From contig NZ_CABVHK010000001.1 of assembly GCF_902497785.1 (NCBI RefSeq), positions 1 to 64,000 on the forward strand: a stretch of DNA of 64,000 nucleotides, given 5' to 3'. This DNA is from Pseudomonas fluorescens. GTDB lineage: Bacteria > Pseudomonadota > Gammaproteobacteria > Pseudomonadales > Pseudomonadaceae. The stretch's first letter is position 1, and each line of letters starts with the position of its first letter. The translations under genes were made by a program, and so were the position numbers. The notes beneath the pieces are model-generated. The model saw only the letters and a list, made by a program, of their open reading frames with translations, was not told the origin of the DNA and searched no databases. Positions 7,976 to 18,733 of this stretch are shown here, piece after piece.

Positions 7976-8866
7976 TTAGCCTTGAGTCCCTGGCCGTTCG
8001 ATTTGCGCATCCAGTAAAGCCATGAAGGCCCGTGCTGCGTTCGATAGCGTCCGTTCGGTGTGCAAGATATAGCCTAGCTGGCGAGTGAGCTGTATGCCCG
8101 GCAAAGGTATGCGCGCCACTTGATCATCGAGCATGGTTCGCGGCAACACACTCCAGGCCAGGCCGATCGACACCATCATCTTGATGGTTTCCAGATAATT
8201 GGTGCTCATGGCGATATTCGGCACCAGGTTTTGTGCTTCGAACAGCCGATGGACGATGTGGTGAGTAAAGGTGTTGCCGCCGGGAAATACCGCTGGATGG
8301 AGGGCGATGTCCGCGAGGGTGACCGGTCCATTGCTGATCAGTGAATGCTCCGGGGCAACCACGAAATCCAGTGGGTCGTCCCAGACCGGTGTGGCTTTGA
8401 CCAGGGTGTGGGGCTCGGGCGCCAGGGTGATGACCGCCAGTTCCGCCCGGCCATGGAGGATTTCTTCGTAGGCCACTTCCGAATCGAGGAACTGAATATC
8501 CAGCGCCACTTGTGGGTAACGTCGAGTGAACTCCCTTAATAGAGGGGGCAAGCGGTGCAGGCCGATGTGGTGACTGGTGGCCAGGGTCAGCCGCCCGGTC
8601 ACTTCGCCGGTGAGGTTGGTCAGCGCGCGGCGGGTGTCGTCCAGCACATTGAGAATCTGGTAGGCCCGCGGCAGCAGGGCGCGACCGGCCTCGGTCAGGC
8701 CGACTTCGCGCCCGAGGCGATCAAACAGGCGCACCTTCAACTGTTGTTCCAGCCCGGCAATGCGCTTGCTGATCGCCGGCTGCGTCAGGTGCAACCGTTC
8801 CCCGGCACCGGAGAAGCTTCCCGTCTCGGCAATAGCGATAAAGGCATTGAGGTTGGCGAGGTCCAT
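7976..8866 (-). CDS. LysR-family regulator divergent from leuC
   Basis: A 296-residue LysR-type transcriptional regulator. The N-terminal winged helix-turn-helix has the motif FIAIAETGSFSGAGERLHLT...AISKRIAGLE. The LysR substrate-binding domain starts near residue 88 (GRLTLATSHHIG). The ATG at 8866 gives the usual MDLANLNAF beginning; longer in-frame starts exist upstream but lack a better ribosome site. It is divergent from leuC with a 140-bp intergenic region, so it may control leuCD and itself, though a different inducer than leucine is possible. Confidence 0.85.
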   Translation of the reverse strand: MDLANLNAFIAIAETGSFSGAGERLHLTQPAISKRIAGLEQQLKVRLFDRLGREVGLTEAGRALLPRAYQILNVLDDTRRALTNLTGEVTGRLTLATSHHIGLHRLPPLLREFTRRYPQVALDIQFLDSEVAYEEILHGRAELAVITLAPEPHTLVKATPVWDDPLDFVVAPEHSLISNGPVTLADIALHPAVFPGGNTFTHHIVHRLFEAQNLVPNIAMSTNYLETIKMMVSIGLAWSVLPRTMLDDQVARIPLPGIQLTRQLGYILHTERTLSNAARAFMALLDAQIERPGTQG

Positions 8867-8883
8867 TGATGTATTCCAGTTGG

Positions 8884-8898
8884 TTATCCAAAGCATAA
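8884..8898. promoter_or_regulatory. possible LysR box
   Basis: TTAT-CCAAAGC-ATAA fits the T-N11-A dyad bound by LysR proteins. It lies between the divergent lysR and leuC genes, 18 bp from the lysR start. Confidence 0.4.
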
Positions 8899-9006
8899 AA
8901 AATATGAATTTGAGTTATTTAATGTAACCCCCTAGGATCGACCTCACAAGCCGAAGGGTCTCTCACGATCCAGGGCATAGAAACACGCTGATGAGGAAAC
9001 CGTCTG

Positions 9007-10437
9007 ATGGCCGGCAAAACGCTCTACGACAAACTCTGGGATTCGCACTTGGTTAAACAGCGCGACGATGGCTCTGCGCTGATTTACATCGATCGTCACA
9101 TCATTCACGAAGTGACTTCGCCGCAAGCCTTCGAAGGCCTGCGTCTTGCCGGGCGCAAGCCATGGCGCATCGATGCCAACATCGCGACCCCGGACCACAA
9201 CGTACCGACCACGCCGGAGCGCAAGGGCGGGATCGAAGCCATTGCCGACCAGGTCTCGCGTTTGCAGGTTCAGACCCTCGACGATAACTGCGACGAATAT
9301 GGCATCGTCGAATTCAAGATGAATGACGTGCGTCAAGGCATCGTTCACGTGATCGGCCCGGAGCAGGGCGCGACCTTGCCGGGCATGACCGTGGTCTGTG
9401 GTGATTCTCACACCTCGACCCACGGCGCTTTCGGCGCGCTGGCTCACGGCATCGGCACTTCCGAGGTCGAGCACGTGCTTGCCACTCAGTGCCTGGTCGC
9501 CAAGAAAATGAAGAACATGCGGGTGTCGGTCGAAGGCCAGTTGCCGTTCGGCGTGACCGCCAAGGACATCGTTCTCGCCGTGATCGGCAAGATCGGCACC
9601 GCCGGCGGTAACGGCCATGCCATCGAATTCGCCGGCAGCGCGATTCGCGATCTGTCGGTCGAAGGCCGCATGACCATCTGCAACATGTCCATCGAGGCTG
9701 GCGCACGCGTGGGGCTGGTGGCGGCGGATGAAAAAACCGTGGCCTACGTGAAGGGCCGTCCATTCGCCCCGAAAGGCGCGGAATGGGACCTGGCCGTCGA
9801 AGCGTGGAAAGACCTGGTAACGGATGAAGATGCCAAATTCGACACCATCGTCGAACTCGACGCCACCCAGATCAAACCGCAAGTCAGCTGGGGCACGTCG
9901 CCTGAGATGGTCCTGGCCGTCGATCAGAACGTTCCGGACCCTGCGCAGGAGATGGATCTGGTCAAGCGCGGTTCCATTGAGCGCGCCTTGAAGTACATGG
10001 GTTTGACTGCCAATCAGGCGATCACCGACATTCAACTGGACCGTGTGTTCATCGGCTCCTGCACCAACTCGCGGATCGAAGATTTGCGCGCTGCCGCCGT
10101 CATCGCCAAGGGTCGCAAAGTGGCGTCGACCATCAAGCAGGCCATCGTGGTGCCGGGCTCGGGCCTGGTAAAGGCGCAGGCGGAATCCGAAGGTCTGGAC
10201 AAGATTTTCCTCGAGGCCGGTTTCGAATGGCGTGAGCCGGGTTGCTCGATGTGCCTGGCGATGAACCCGGACCGTTTGGAATCGGGCGAGCATTGCGCGT
10301 CGACCTCCAACCGCAACTTCGAAGGCCGGCAGGGCGCCGGTGGTCGTACTCACCTGGTGAGCCCGGCCATGGCCGCCGCCGCCGCGGTGAACGGGCGTTT
10401 CATCGACGTCCGTGAATTGACTCAGGGAGCGCAGTAA
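9007..10437 (+). CDS. leuC: 3-isopropylmalate dehydratase large subunit
   Basis: The 476-residue large subunit of isopropylmalate isomerase, which converts 2- to 3-isopropylmalate in leucine synthesis. It has the aconitase-fold signatures [13 protein letters not shown] and GGNGHAIEF. The three cysteines holding the [4Fe-4S] cluster are Cys352 (GSCTNSR), Cys413 and Cys416 (GCSMC). leuD follows after 2 nt, giving the two-gene unit required for the heterodimer. AGGA lies about 10 nt before the ATG. It is divergent from the LysR gene. Confidence 0.97.
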   Translation: MAGKTLYDKLWDSHLVKQRDDGSALIYIDRHIIHEVTSPQAFEGLRLAGRKPWRIDANIATPDHNVPTTPERKGGIEAIADQVSRLQVQTLDDNCDEYGIVEFKMNDVRQGIVHVIGPEQGATLPGMTVVCGDSHTSTHGAFGALAHGIGTSEVEHVLATQCLVAKKMKNMRVSVEGQLPFGVTAKDIVLAVIGKIGTAGGNGHAIEFAGSAIRDLSVEGRMTICNMSIEAGARVGLVAADEKTVAYVKGRPFAPKGAEWDLAVEAWKDLVTDEDAKFDTIVELDATQIKPQVSWGTSPEMVLAVDQNVPDPAQEMDLVKRGSIERALKYMGLTANQAITDIQLDRVFIGSCTNSRIEDLRAAAVIAKGRKVASTIKQAIVVPGSGLVKAQAESEGLDKIFLEAGFEWREPGCSMCLAMNPDRLESGEHCASTSNRNFEGRQGAGGRTHLVSPAMAAAAAVNGRFIDVRELTQGAQ

Positions 10438-10439
10438 AC

Positions 10440-11084
10440 ATGAGAGCTTTTACCCAGCACACCGGCCTTGTCGCGCCTCTGGATCGTGCCAACGTCGACA
10501 CCGACCAGATCATTCCGAAGCAATTCCTGAAGTCGATCAAGCGCACGGGTTTCGGCCCGAACCTGTTCGATGAATGGCGTTACCTGGACGTCGGGCAGCC
10601 GTATCAGGACAACTCCAAGCGCCCGCTGAACAAGGACTTTGTGCTCAACGCCGAGCGTTATCAAGGCGCCAGCGTATTGCTCGCCCGGGAAAACTTCGGT
10701 TGCGGTTCCAGCCGCGAACACGCGCCGTGGGCGCTGGAAGAGTACGGTTTCCGCAGCATCATTGCGCCGAGCTATGCCGACATTTTCTTCAACAACAGCT
10801 TCAAGAACGGCCTGCTGCCGATCATCCTCAGTGACGCTGACGTGGATGAGTTGTTCAAGCAGGTCGAAGCGAATCCTGGCTATCAGTTGCAGGTCGATCT
10901 GCAAGCCCAGACCGTGACCCGTCCGGATGGCAAGGTGTTGAGCTTTGAGATTGACGCGTTTCGCAAGCATTGCCTGCTCAACGGGCTGGACGACATCGGC
11001 CTGACCTTGCAGGACCATGAGGCGATTGCGACGTTTGAGGCCAAGCATCGTGCTAGCCAGCCTTGGTTGTTTCGTGATGCCTGA
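10440..11084 (+). CDS. leuD: 3-isopropylmalate dehydratase small subunit
   Basis: The 214-residue swivelling-domain subunit that pairs with LeuC. Characteristic are [12 protein letters not shown] near the N-terminus and the substrate loop [14 protein letters not shown] around residues 86-99. Its length matches the family (about 200-215). The start codon lies 2 nt after the leuC stop, implying translational coupling. Confidence 0.97.
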   Translation: MRAFTQHTGLVAPLDRANVDTDQIIPKQFLKSIKRTGFGPNLFDEWRYLDVGQPYQDNSKRPLNKDFVLNAERYQGASVLLARENFGCGSSREHAPWALEEYGFRSIIAPSYADIFFNNSFKNGLLPIILSDADVDELFKQVEANPGYQLQVDLQAQTVTRPDGKVLSFEIDAFRKHCLLNGLDDIGLTLQDHEAIATFEAKHRASQPWLFRDA

Positions 11085-11101
11085 TGATTTGAGGTGACCC
11101 T

Positions 11102-11251
11102 CAAAAGATCGCAGCCTTCGGCAGCTCCTACAGGTGCATGCCATTCCATGTAGGAGCTGCCGAAGGCTGCGATCTTTTGCCTGAGAAAACAGCTCCTACA
11201 GGTGCATGCCATTCCATGTAGGAGCTGCCGAAGGCTGCGATCTTTTGATCT
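11102..11251. repeat. REP-like cluster, family A, with 68-bp direct duplication
   Basis: An inverted pair of family A arms is followed by a second copy of its right half. The block beginning CAGCTCCTACAGGTGCATGC occurs at 11122-11179 and again, without visible change, at 11190-11247 (offset 68 bp). Confidence 0.9.
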
Positions 11252-11283
11252 TGAGAAAACGGCAACCCCAAAAAGGAATTCCC

Positions 11284-12051
11284 ATGACCCGCACCGCCCA
11301 ACACACCCAAGTCGTCCAGAAGCAATTCGGTGAACAGGCCGCGGCCTACCTGAGCAGCGCTGTCCACGCTCAAGGCACTGAATTTGCTCTGCTACAGGCT
11401 GAGCTGGCCGGGCAGGGCGATGCACGCGTGCTGGACTTGGGGTGCGGCGCCGGACATGTGAGTTTTCACGTCGCCTCGCTGGTCAGGGAAGTGGTGGCGT
11501 ACGACCTGTCACCACAAATGCTCGACGTGGTGACCGCTGCCGCCGTCGATCGTGGCTTGAGCAACGTGTCCACGGTCCTCGGTGCCGCCGAACACTTGCC
11601 GTTCGCCGATGGCGAGTTCGATTTCGTCTTCAGCCGCTATTCGGCGCACCATTGGAGCGATCTCGGCCAGGCCTTGCGTGAAGTGCGTCGGGTGCTCAAG
11701 CCGGGTGGTGTGGCGGCGTTCATTGACGTGTTGTCACCGGGCAGCCCGCTGTTCGACACTTACCTGCAAAGCGTCGAAGTGCTGCGCGACACCAGCCATG
11801 TGCGCGATTATTCTGCCGGTGAGTGGTTGCGTCAGGTCAGCGAGGCGGGGCTGCACACTCGCAGCACCACCCGTCAACGCCTGCGTCTGGAGTACAACAG
11901 TTGGGTCGAACGCATGCGCACACCGCCGGTGATGCGCGCAGCGATCCGCGAGTTGCAGCAGTCGATGGGCAACGAAGTACGCGAATATTTTGAAATTGAG
12001 GCCGATGGTTCGTTCAGTACTGATGTGCTGGTGCTATGGGCAGAACGATAA
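11284..12051 (+). CDS. SAM-dependent methyltransferase, class I (UbiE/BioC-like)
   Basis: A 255-residue class I methyltransferase of the Methyltransf_11 type. The SAM-binding motif I is VLDLGCGAGHVS near residue 49. The acidic residue closing strand 2 is in AYDLSPQML, motif II is FDFVFSRYSAHHW and motif III is VLKPGGVAAF. The substrate is not deducible. AAGGAA precedes the ATG at 11284 by 7 nt; longer frames into the REP element are not credible. It sits between leuD and leuB, an arrangement I recall from other Pseudomonas genomes, but no link to leucine synthesis is evident. Confidence 0.85.
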   Translation: MTRTAQHTQVVQKQFGEQAAAYLSSAVHAQGTEFALLQAELAGQGDARVLDLGCGAGHVSFHVASLVREVVAYDLSPQMLDVVTAAAVDRGLSNVSTVLGAAEHLPFADGEFDFVFSRYSAHHWSDLGQALREVRRVLKPGGVAAFIDVLSPGSPLFDTYLQSVEVLRDTSHVRDYSAGEWLRQVSEAGLHTRSTTRQRLRLEYNSWVERMRTPPVMRAAIRELQQSMGNEVREYFEIEADGSFSTDVLVLWAER

Positions 12052-12116
12052 GCGCCGAACGATAGACTTTTTCCGGGTGCGCCCACGGGCGCACCGACTG
12101 ATGACATGAGGAAAGC

Positions 12117-13199
<1,083 letters not shown>

Positions 13200-13267
13200 T
13201 CTCTCGGGCCCGCTGCCACTTTCCACTTCGAAAGCAGCGGCCCACTTTTCAAGAAGGTGTAGTTGCG

Positions 13268-14380
13268 ATGAAACGTGTAGGTCTGATCGGTTGGCGCGGT
13301 ATGGTCGGTTCCGTGCTCATGCAGCGGATGCTGGAAGAGCAGGATTTCGATCTTATCGAGCCGGTGTTTTTCACCACTTCCAATGTCGGTGGCCAAGGCC
13401 CGTCCGTGGGCAAGGACATTGCTCCGCTCAAGGACGCTTACAGCATTGAAGAGCTGAAAACCCTCGACGTGATTCTGACCTGTCAGGGTGGCGACTACAC
13501 CAGCGAAGTCTTCCCGAAACTGCGCGAAGCCGGCTGGCAGGGTTACTGGATCGATGCCGCTTCCAGCCTGCGCATGCAGGACGACGCGGTGATCGTGCTG
13601 GACCCGGTGAACCGCAAGGTCATCGATCAGCAGCTCGACGCGGGCACCAAGAACTACATCGGCGGCAACTGCACGGTCAGCCTGATGCTGATGGGCCTGG
13701 GCGGTCTGTTCGAAGCCGGTCTGGTGGAGTGGATGAGCGCCATGACCTATCAGGCCGCTTCGGGTGGCGGCGCGCAGCACATGCGTGAACTGATCAAGCA
13801 AATGGGTGTAACCCACGGCGCAGTCGCCGATCAATTGGCCGACCCGGCCAGCGCGATCCTCGACATCGACCGCCGTGTTGCCGAAGCCATGCGCAGCGAC
13901 GCGTACCCGACTGAACACTTCGGCGTACCGCTGGCCGGCAGCCTGATCCCGTGGATCGACAAGGAACTGCCGAACGGTCAGAGCCGCGAAGAGTGGAAGG
14001 CCCAGGCCGAGACCAACAAGATCCTCGGCCGCTTCAAGAGCCCGATCCCGGTCGACGGCATCTGCGTGCGCGTCGGCGCCATGCGCTGCCACAGCCAGGC
14101 GCTGACCATCAAGCTGAACAAAGACGTACCGATCGCCGACATCGAAGGGCTGATCAGCCAGCACAACCCTTGGGTCAAACTGGTGCCGAACAACCGTGAA
14201 ATCAGCATGCAGGAGTTGAGCCCGACCAAGGTCACCGGCACCCTGAATGTTCCGGTGGGTCGTCTGCGCAAGCTGAACATGGGCACGCAATACGTCGGCG
14301 CGTTCACCGTCGGCGACCAGCTGCTGTGGGGCGCGGCCGAACCGCTGCGTCGCATGCTGCGGATTCTGCTTGAGCGTTAA
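13268..14380 (+). CDS. asd: aspartate-semialdehyde dehydrogenase
   Basis: A 370-residue NADPH-dependent enzyme making aspartate semialdehyde for lysine/diaminopimelate, threonine and methionine. The nucleotide loop [10 protein letters not shown] is at the N-terminus. The catalytic Cys135 is in [15 protein letters not shown], and the active-site His lies in [16 protein letters not shown]. Its size and GWRGMVG form fit the long Gram-negative type. AAGAAGG lies upstream. A good terminator follows, so it is not cotranscribed with the asd-like gene downstream. Confidence 0.97.
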   Translation: MKRVGLIGWRGMVGSVLMQRMLEEQDFDLIEPVFFTTSNVGGQGPSVGKDIAPLKDAYSIEELKTLDVILTCQGGDYTSEVFPKLREAGWQGYWIDAASSLRMQDDAVIVLDPVNRKVIDQQLDAGTKNYIGGNCTVSLMLMGLGGLFEAGLVEWMSAMTYQAASGGGAQHMRELIKQMGVTHGAVADQLADPASAILDIDRRVAEAMRSDAYPTEHFGVPLAGSLIPWIDKELPNGQSREEWKAQAETNKILGRFKSPIPVDGICVRVGAMRCHSQALTIKLNKDVPIADIEGLISQHNPWVKLVPNNREISMQELSPTKVTGTLNVPVGRLRKLNMGTQYVGAFTVGDQLLWGAAEPLRRMLRILLER

Positions 14381-14399
14381 TTGATTGAAGCAATAAAAC

Positions 14400-14432
14400 A
14401 ACCCGCGTCTTGAAAAAGACGCGGGTTTTTTT
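14400..14432 (+). terminator. asd terminator
   Basis: AACCCGCGTCTT / AAGACGCGGGTT hairpin followed by a long T run. Confidence 0.92.
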
Positions 14433-14443
14433 TGAGCCTCAGG

Positions 14444-14525
14444 AAAGATCGCAGCCTTCGGCAGCTCCTACAGGATCGGGTTTGCACGCGGTCACTGTAG
14501 GCGCTGCCGAAGGCTGCGATCTTTG
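14444..14525. repeat. REP-like inverted repeat pair, family A
   Basis: AAAGATCGCAGCCTTCGGCA is mirrored by TGCCGAAGGCTGCGATCTTT, between asd and the asd-like gene. Confidence 0.9.
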
Positions 14526-14594
14526 GCTCTAAATTGCCGAACCGCCACCCACCCGGTAAAGTGCCGCTCCCCCCGTTTCGCCAGAGGTAGAACC

Positions 14595-15605
14595 ATGAGC
14601 CAGTCCTTTGATATTGCCGTGATCGGCGCCACCGGTACTGTCGGCGAAACGCTGGTGCAGATTCTCGAGGAGCGCGATTTTCCGGTGGGCAATCTGCACC
14701 TGTTGGCCAGCAGCGAATCCGCCGGGCATTCGGTGCCGTTTCGCGGCAAGAACGTGCGGGTGCGTGAGGTCGATGAATTCGATTTCAGCAAAGTGCAATT
14801 GGTGTTTTTCGCTGCAGGCCCGGCGGTGACCCTGAGTTTTGCTTCGCGAGCCACCGCCGCCGGTTGCTCGCTGATCGATCTGTCCGGCGCCTTGCCCGCC
14901 GATCAGGCGCCGCAAGTGGTGCCCGAAGCCAATGCCCAGGTGCTGGCCAACCTGAAAAAACCGTTCCAGGTCAGCAGTCCCAGCCCGTCGGCGACCACGT
15001 TGGCCGTGGTGCTGGCGCCGCTCCTCGGTTTGCTTGATCTGCAACGCATCAACCTGACCGCCAGCCTGGCCGTCTCTGCCCAGGGGCGCGAAGCCGTGAC
15101 CGAGCTGGCCCGGCAAACCGCCGAGCTGCTGAACGTGCGCCCGCTGGAACCAACCTTCTTCGATCGGCAGATGGCGTTCAACCTGCTGGCGCAAGTCGGC
15201 AAGCCGGATGACCAGGGTCATACGCTGCTGGAAAAACGCCTGGTGCGCGAGCTGCGTCAGGTCATGGCGTTGCCTTTATTAAAGATTTCCGTCACTTGCA
15301 TTCAAGCCCCGGTGTTTTTTGGCGATAGCTTTAACGTGACCTTGCAGTCCGGTAGCGATGTGGACTTGGCGAAAATCAACGAAGCGCTGGAAGACGCTCC
15401 GGGTATCGAGCTGGTGGAAGCCGGCGATTACCCTACGGCTGTCGGCGATGCGGTAGGGCAGGACGTGGTCTACGTCGGTCGGGTTCGCGCGGGAATCGAC
15501 GACCCGTCGGAACTAAATATGTGGCTGACGTCAGATAACGTACGCAAAGGCGCGGCGCTCAATGCTGTGCAGGTCGCCGAATTGTTGATAAAAGACCTGC
15601 TGTAA
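14595..15605 (+). CDS. asd-like protein (USG-1 type), catalytic Cys missing
   Basis: A 336-residue paralogue of aspartate-semialdehyde dehydrogenase with an intact N-terminal nucleotide motif (IGATGTVGETL) and the C-terminal dimerisation domain. Where the family has the NPNCSTI active site, this protein reads SSPSPSA (127-133), with Pro131 at the Cys position. The aligned His region is also altered. Loss of activity is therefore likely, as in the USG-1 subgroup encoded beside fimV/truA genes. GAGG lies 9 nt before the ATG. Its function is unknown; a binding or regulatory role is a guess. Confidence 0.85.
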   Translation: MSQSFDIAVIGATGTVGETLVQILEERDFPVGNLHLLASSESAGHSVPFRGKNVRVREVDEFDFSKVQLVFFAAGPAVTLSFASRATAAGCSLIDLSGALPADQAPQVVPEANAQVLANLKKPFQVSSPSPSATTLAVVLAPLLGLLDLQRINLTASLAVSAQGREAVTELARQTAELLNVRPLEPTFFDRQMAFNLLAQVGKPDDQGHTLLEKRLVRELRQVMALPLLKISVTCIQAPVFFGDSFNVTLQSGSDVDLAKINEALEDAPGIELVEAGDYPTAVGDAVGQDVVYVGRVRAGIDDPSELNMWLTSDNVRKGAALNAVQVAELLIKDLL

Positions 15606-15714
15606 AAGATACTTGGACACAATTTGCAGAATGATTCTCGCCGGGCGCTATGCTTGGCCAGATTGCTGATGGCGAGCCGCCCTGCGGGGCTTTCCGGGCA
15701 TGAAAGAAATGATC

Positions 15715-15743
15715 GCGCGCGGCGACCCTTCGCCGCCGCGCGC
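15715..15743 (+). promoter_or_regulatory. GC-rich hairpin in the fimV leader
   Basis: GCGCGCGGCG (15715-15724) pairs with CGCCGCGCGC (15734-15743) around a nine-base loop. There is no T run after it, so it is not a clear terminator. It lies 70 bp before the fimV start. Confidence 0.5.
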
Positions 15744-15812
15744 AATGCCTTACGGCAGCGACTATCAACACCTTCTCGCTGGCCGAGGAATGTTCAAACA
15801 AAGGATGAGGCT

Positions 15813-18473
15813 ATGGTTCAAGTTCGCAAACTGGTGTTAGCAATAGCGGCCGCCTCGGCGCTGTCCTCCGGTATGGCGCATGCCCTCGGACTCGGGGAAC
15901 TGACCCTGAAGTCGTCGGTGAACCAGCCGCTGGATGCAGAAATCGAGCTGCTCGACGTCAAGGATCTCACCGCGGCCGAAGTGGTGCCGAGCCTTGCGTA
16001 TCCGGAAGATTTCATCCGGGCCGGTGTCGACCGTCAGGCATTTCTAAATGACTTGAGCTTCACCCCGGTGCTCAACCCCAGTGGCAAAAGCATTCTGCGC
16101 GTGACGTCCAGCAAGCCGCTGTCCGAACCGATGTTCAAATTTCTGGTTCAGGTGACGTGGCCCAATGGTCGCCTGTTGCGCGATTACAGCGTGCTGCTCG
16201 ATCCATCGAAATTCTCGCCGCAAACCGCTGACGCGGCGGCGCAACCGGCACCGACTCAGGCGGTCACCGCCCCGGTCACCGGCGCGACCAAACCCACCGA
16301 ATACACCACTACGCCGCGCGATACTTTGTGGGAAATCGCCGCGAAGGCGCGTAACGGCGGCTCGATTCAGCAAACCATGCTGGCGATCCAGGCGCTGAAC
16401 CCGGATGCGTTCATCAACGGCAACATCAACTTGCTGAAAACCGGTCAGGTCCTGCGCTTGCCGGATCAGGCACAAAGCGCCGCGTTGCCGCAACCCAAGG
16501 CCATTGCTGAAGTCGCCGCGCAGAACACCGCGTGGCGTCAAGGTCGTCGCTATGTGGCGAAGCCGGGGGCAGGGCAGCAGCAACTCGACGCCACCAAGCG
16601 CCCTCGCGCTGATGGCGCTCCTGCGCAACCCGCCAAGGACAATCTGAGCCTGATCTCTGGCGAGTCCGGCAAGACGGGCAAAGGCGCCGCAGGCGACGCG
16701 AAGAACAGGCTGGCCGTGACCAAGGAAAGCCTCGATACCACCCGTCGTGACAACGCTGAGCTGAAAAGCCGCATGACCGACCTGCAGAGTCAGATGGACA
16801 AGCTGCAGCGGCTGATCGAACTGAAGAACAATCAACTGGCCAAGTTGCAGGCTGAAGGCGCAGCGGGTGCTGCGGCTATACCTGAGGCACCGGCTGCCGA
16901 TGCGGGGACAACTCCAGTCGTTTCGGCCGAACTGACGCCGAGTCCTGCGCCAGCACCCGAAGCTGCGCCTGCCGAAACAGCGCCGGTAACGCCGGCTCCG
17001 ACGGCGGCCACTCCTGAGGCCGCGCCGGCTCCGGTCGAGCCGACACCTGCAGCGTCCGACGAGCAAAAATTCAATGACCTGCTGACGAATCCGGTGCTAT
17101 TGGGTCTGGTCGGCGGCGGTGCGGTGGTTCTGCTGCTGTTGCTGTTGTTGCTGGCCCGTCGCCGCAAGGCCCAGCAGGAAGCAGAGAAACACCTGCGCAT
17201 GGCCCGTGCCTTGTCCGAAGAGCAGGAATTCTCTGTTCATCAGGACTTGCCGGAAAGCAGTTTCGAAGGCCTGGAAGTGCCGCCGCCGAGCGTGAAACTC
17301 GCGACCCCTCCGACCCCTCCGACCCCCGAGCCGGAGCCAACCCCGGCTCCCGCCCCGATTATTGCGCCCGTGGTGGTGACACCGCCAATCGCCGCACCGC
17401 TGGTCTCGCCCGCGGGCCATCCCGATGACGACGTGCTGACCAAGGCGCAGTCGCACCTCGCTGCCGGTCGTCTGAATCAGGCCGCAGCCTTGCTCGAAGA
17501 TGGCATCAAGCAGGAGCCTCAGCGCAGTGACCTGCGGCTGAAATTGATGGAAGTCTACGGTCAGCAGGGTGATCGCGATGCATTTGTGGCCCAAGAGCGT
17601 CAACTGGTAGCCAACGGTGAAAACTTCGCCCGTGTGGAAGAGCTGAAAAGCCGTTTTCCGGCCATGGCGGTTATCGCCGGTGGTTTGGCGGCGGCGGCCA
17701 TCGCTGCCGAACTCGACGCCCAGTACGTCAAGGACCTGTTGATGGACGAGCCGGAAGAACCGGCACCGACACTGGCCGATGATGACTTCGACAGCGCGTT
17801 CGATCTGAGTCTGGACGACTTGGAAACGGCCTCGCCTGCAGTCGTAGTTCCAGAGCCCGCGCCCGAGCCAGAATCCTTGGCCGAGCTCGACGAGTTTCCG
17901 CTGGACGACGACCTGAGCTTTGAGTCGGTGCTGCAACAGCAGACTGAAATCAAGGAAAACCTCGACGACCTCTCAGACTTCGATCTGGACATGGATCTCG
18001 GTGGCAATCCTTCGCCGGCGACCCTCGCTGAAGACGATTTCCTCTTGAGCCTGGACGACGACGTCAAGGACCTACCTGCGGCTGAAGTACCGCCTGTCCC
18101 TGAAGTGGCGCTGGACGATCTCGAGTTGCCCGCCGATTTCGACTTGTCGCTGGCCGATGAAATGGACGCGCCTGACGCGCCGGATGCTTTTGCGGCCGAA
18201 CTGGATGACGTCAACGCCGAGCTGGATCGTCTGTCCCAGAGCATGGGCGAGCCGACTTTCACCGCAGAAGATGCATTGGCCTCTGCGGCGGATGAGCCGG
18301 AATTCGATTTCCTCTCAGGCACCGATGAAGTCGCCACCAAGCTCGATCTGGCCCAGGCCTACATCGACATGGGCGACGCCGACGGCGCTCGGGACATCCT
18401 CAATGAGGTGGTGACCGAAGGTGATGCGGGTCAGAAGAGCGAAGCCGAGGAAATGCTTTCGCGACTGGCTTGA
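15813..18473 (+). CDS. fimV: FimV, polar peptidoglycan-binding pilus/motility hub protein
   Basis: An 886-residue inner-membrane protein. It has a signal peptide (to about residue 25, AHALG), then the FimV N-terminal periplasmic domain (LGELTLKSSVNQPLDAEIEL), then a LysM peptidoglycan-binding module around 160-215. A coiled coil at about 300-350 is followed by a Pro/Ala-rich linker. One membrane span lies near residues 430-450 (run of leucines then ARRRK). The cytoplasmic part is very acidic, with repeated DLSLDDLE-type segments, and ends in the FimV TPR-like domain (LDLAQAYIDMGDADGARDIL). In P. aeruginosa FimV organises type IV pili and raises cAMP. ATG 15813 is chosen for its signal peptide and GATGAGG. 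Confidence 0.95.
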   Translation: MVQVRKLVLAIAAASALSSGMAHALGLGELTLKSSVNQPLDAEIELLDVKDLTAAEVVPSLAYPEDFIRAGVDRQAFLNDLSFTPVLNPSGKSILRVTSSKPLSEPMFKFLVQVTWPNGRLLRDYSVLLDPSKFSPQTADAAAQPAPTQAVTAPVTGATKPTEYTTTPRDTLWEIAAKARNGGSIQQTMLAIQALNPDAFINGNINLLKTGQVLRLPDQAQSAALPQPKAIAEVAAQNTAWRQGRRYVAKPGAGQQQLDATKRPRADGAPAQPAKDNLSLISGESGKTGKGAAGDAKNRLAVTKESLDTTRRDNAELKSRMTDLQSQMDKLQRLIELKNNQLAKLQAEGAAGAAAIPEAPAADAGTTPVVSAELTPSPAPAPEAAPAETAPVTPAPTAATPEAAPAPVEPTPAASDEQKFNDLLTNPVLLGLVGGGAVVLLLLLLLLARRRKAQQEAEKHLRMARALSEEQEFSVHQDLPESSFEGLEVPPPSVKLATPPTPPTPEPEPTPAPAPIIAPVVVTPPIAAPLVSPAGHPDDDVLTKAQSHLAAGRLNQAAALLEDGIKQEPQRSDLRLKLMEVYGQQGDRDAFVAQERQLVANGENFARVEELKSRFPAMAVIAGGLAAAAIAAELDAQYVKDLLMDEPEEPAPTLADDDFDSAFDLSLDDLETASPAVVVPEPAPEPESLAELDEFPLDDDLSFESVLQQQTEIKENLDDLSDFDLDMDLGGNPSPATLAEDDFLLSLDDDVKDLPAAEVPPVPEVALDDLELPADFDLSLADEMDAPDAPDAFAAELDDVNAELDRLSQSMGEPTFTAEDALASAADEPEFDFLSGTDEVATKLDLAQAYIDMGDADGARDILNEVVTEGDAGQKSEAEEMLSRLA

Positions 18474-18494
18474 GTGATCGATAAGGCGTAAACA

Positions 18495-18526
18495 AAACGG
18501 CAGCCCGGTGAGGCTGCCGTTTTTGT
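18495..18526 (+). terminator. fimV terminator
   Basis: AAACGGCAGCC / GGCTGCCGTTT with a short loop and T-rich tail, 22 bp after fimV. Confidence 0.9.
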
Positions 18527-18560
18527 TTGCGCCGGCTGTGAGGGTGTCTGTCCCGCCGCT

Positions 18561-18633
18561 TTCGCGAGCAGGCTCGCTCCCACGGGTTTTGTGGGCAGCG
18601 CAAAAACCCTGTGGGAGCGAGCCTGCTCGCGAA
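18561..18633. repeat. REP-like inverted repeat pair, family B
   Basis: TTCGCGAGCAGGCTCGCTCC is mirrored by GGAGCGAGCCTGCTCGCGAA. This is the second repeat family of the window, also at 27635, 28344, 32524 and 38445. Confidence 0.9.
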
Positions 18634-18733
18634 GGGGTCATCACCTTCAACACAGTTCTGACGGTTGCACTGGCATCCCCGACTCACAGCCTTATAATGC
18701 CCGCCTTTGCGTACCTCAGCAGGCTGTCACTCC

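Noticed and set aside
11128..11373. Short frames spanning the REP-like cluster between leuD and the methyltransferase
   Set aside because: They consist of repeat sequence; the same peptide appears at several repeats, and neither codon use nor a ribosome site supports translation.
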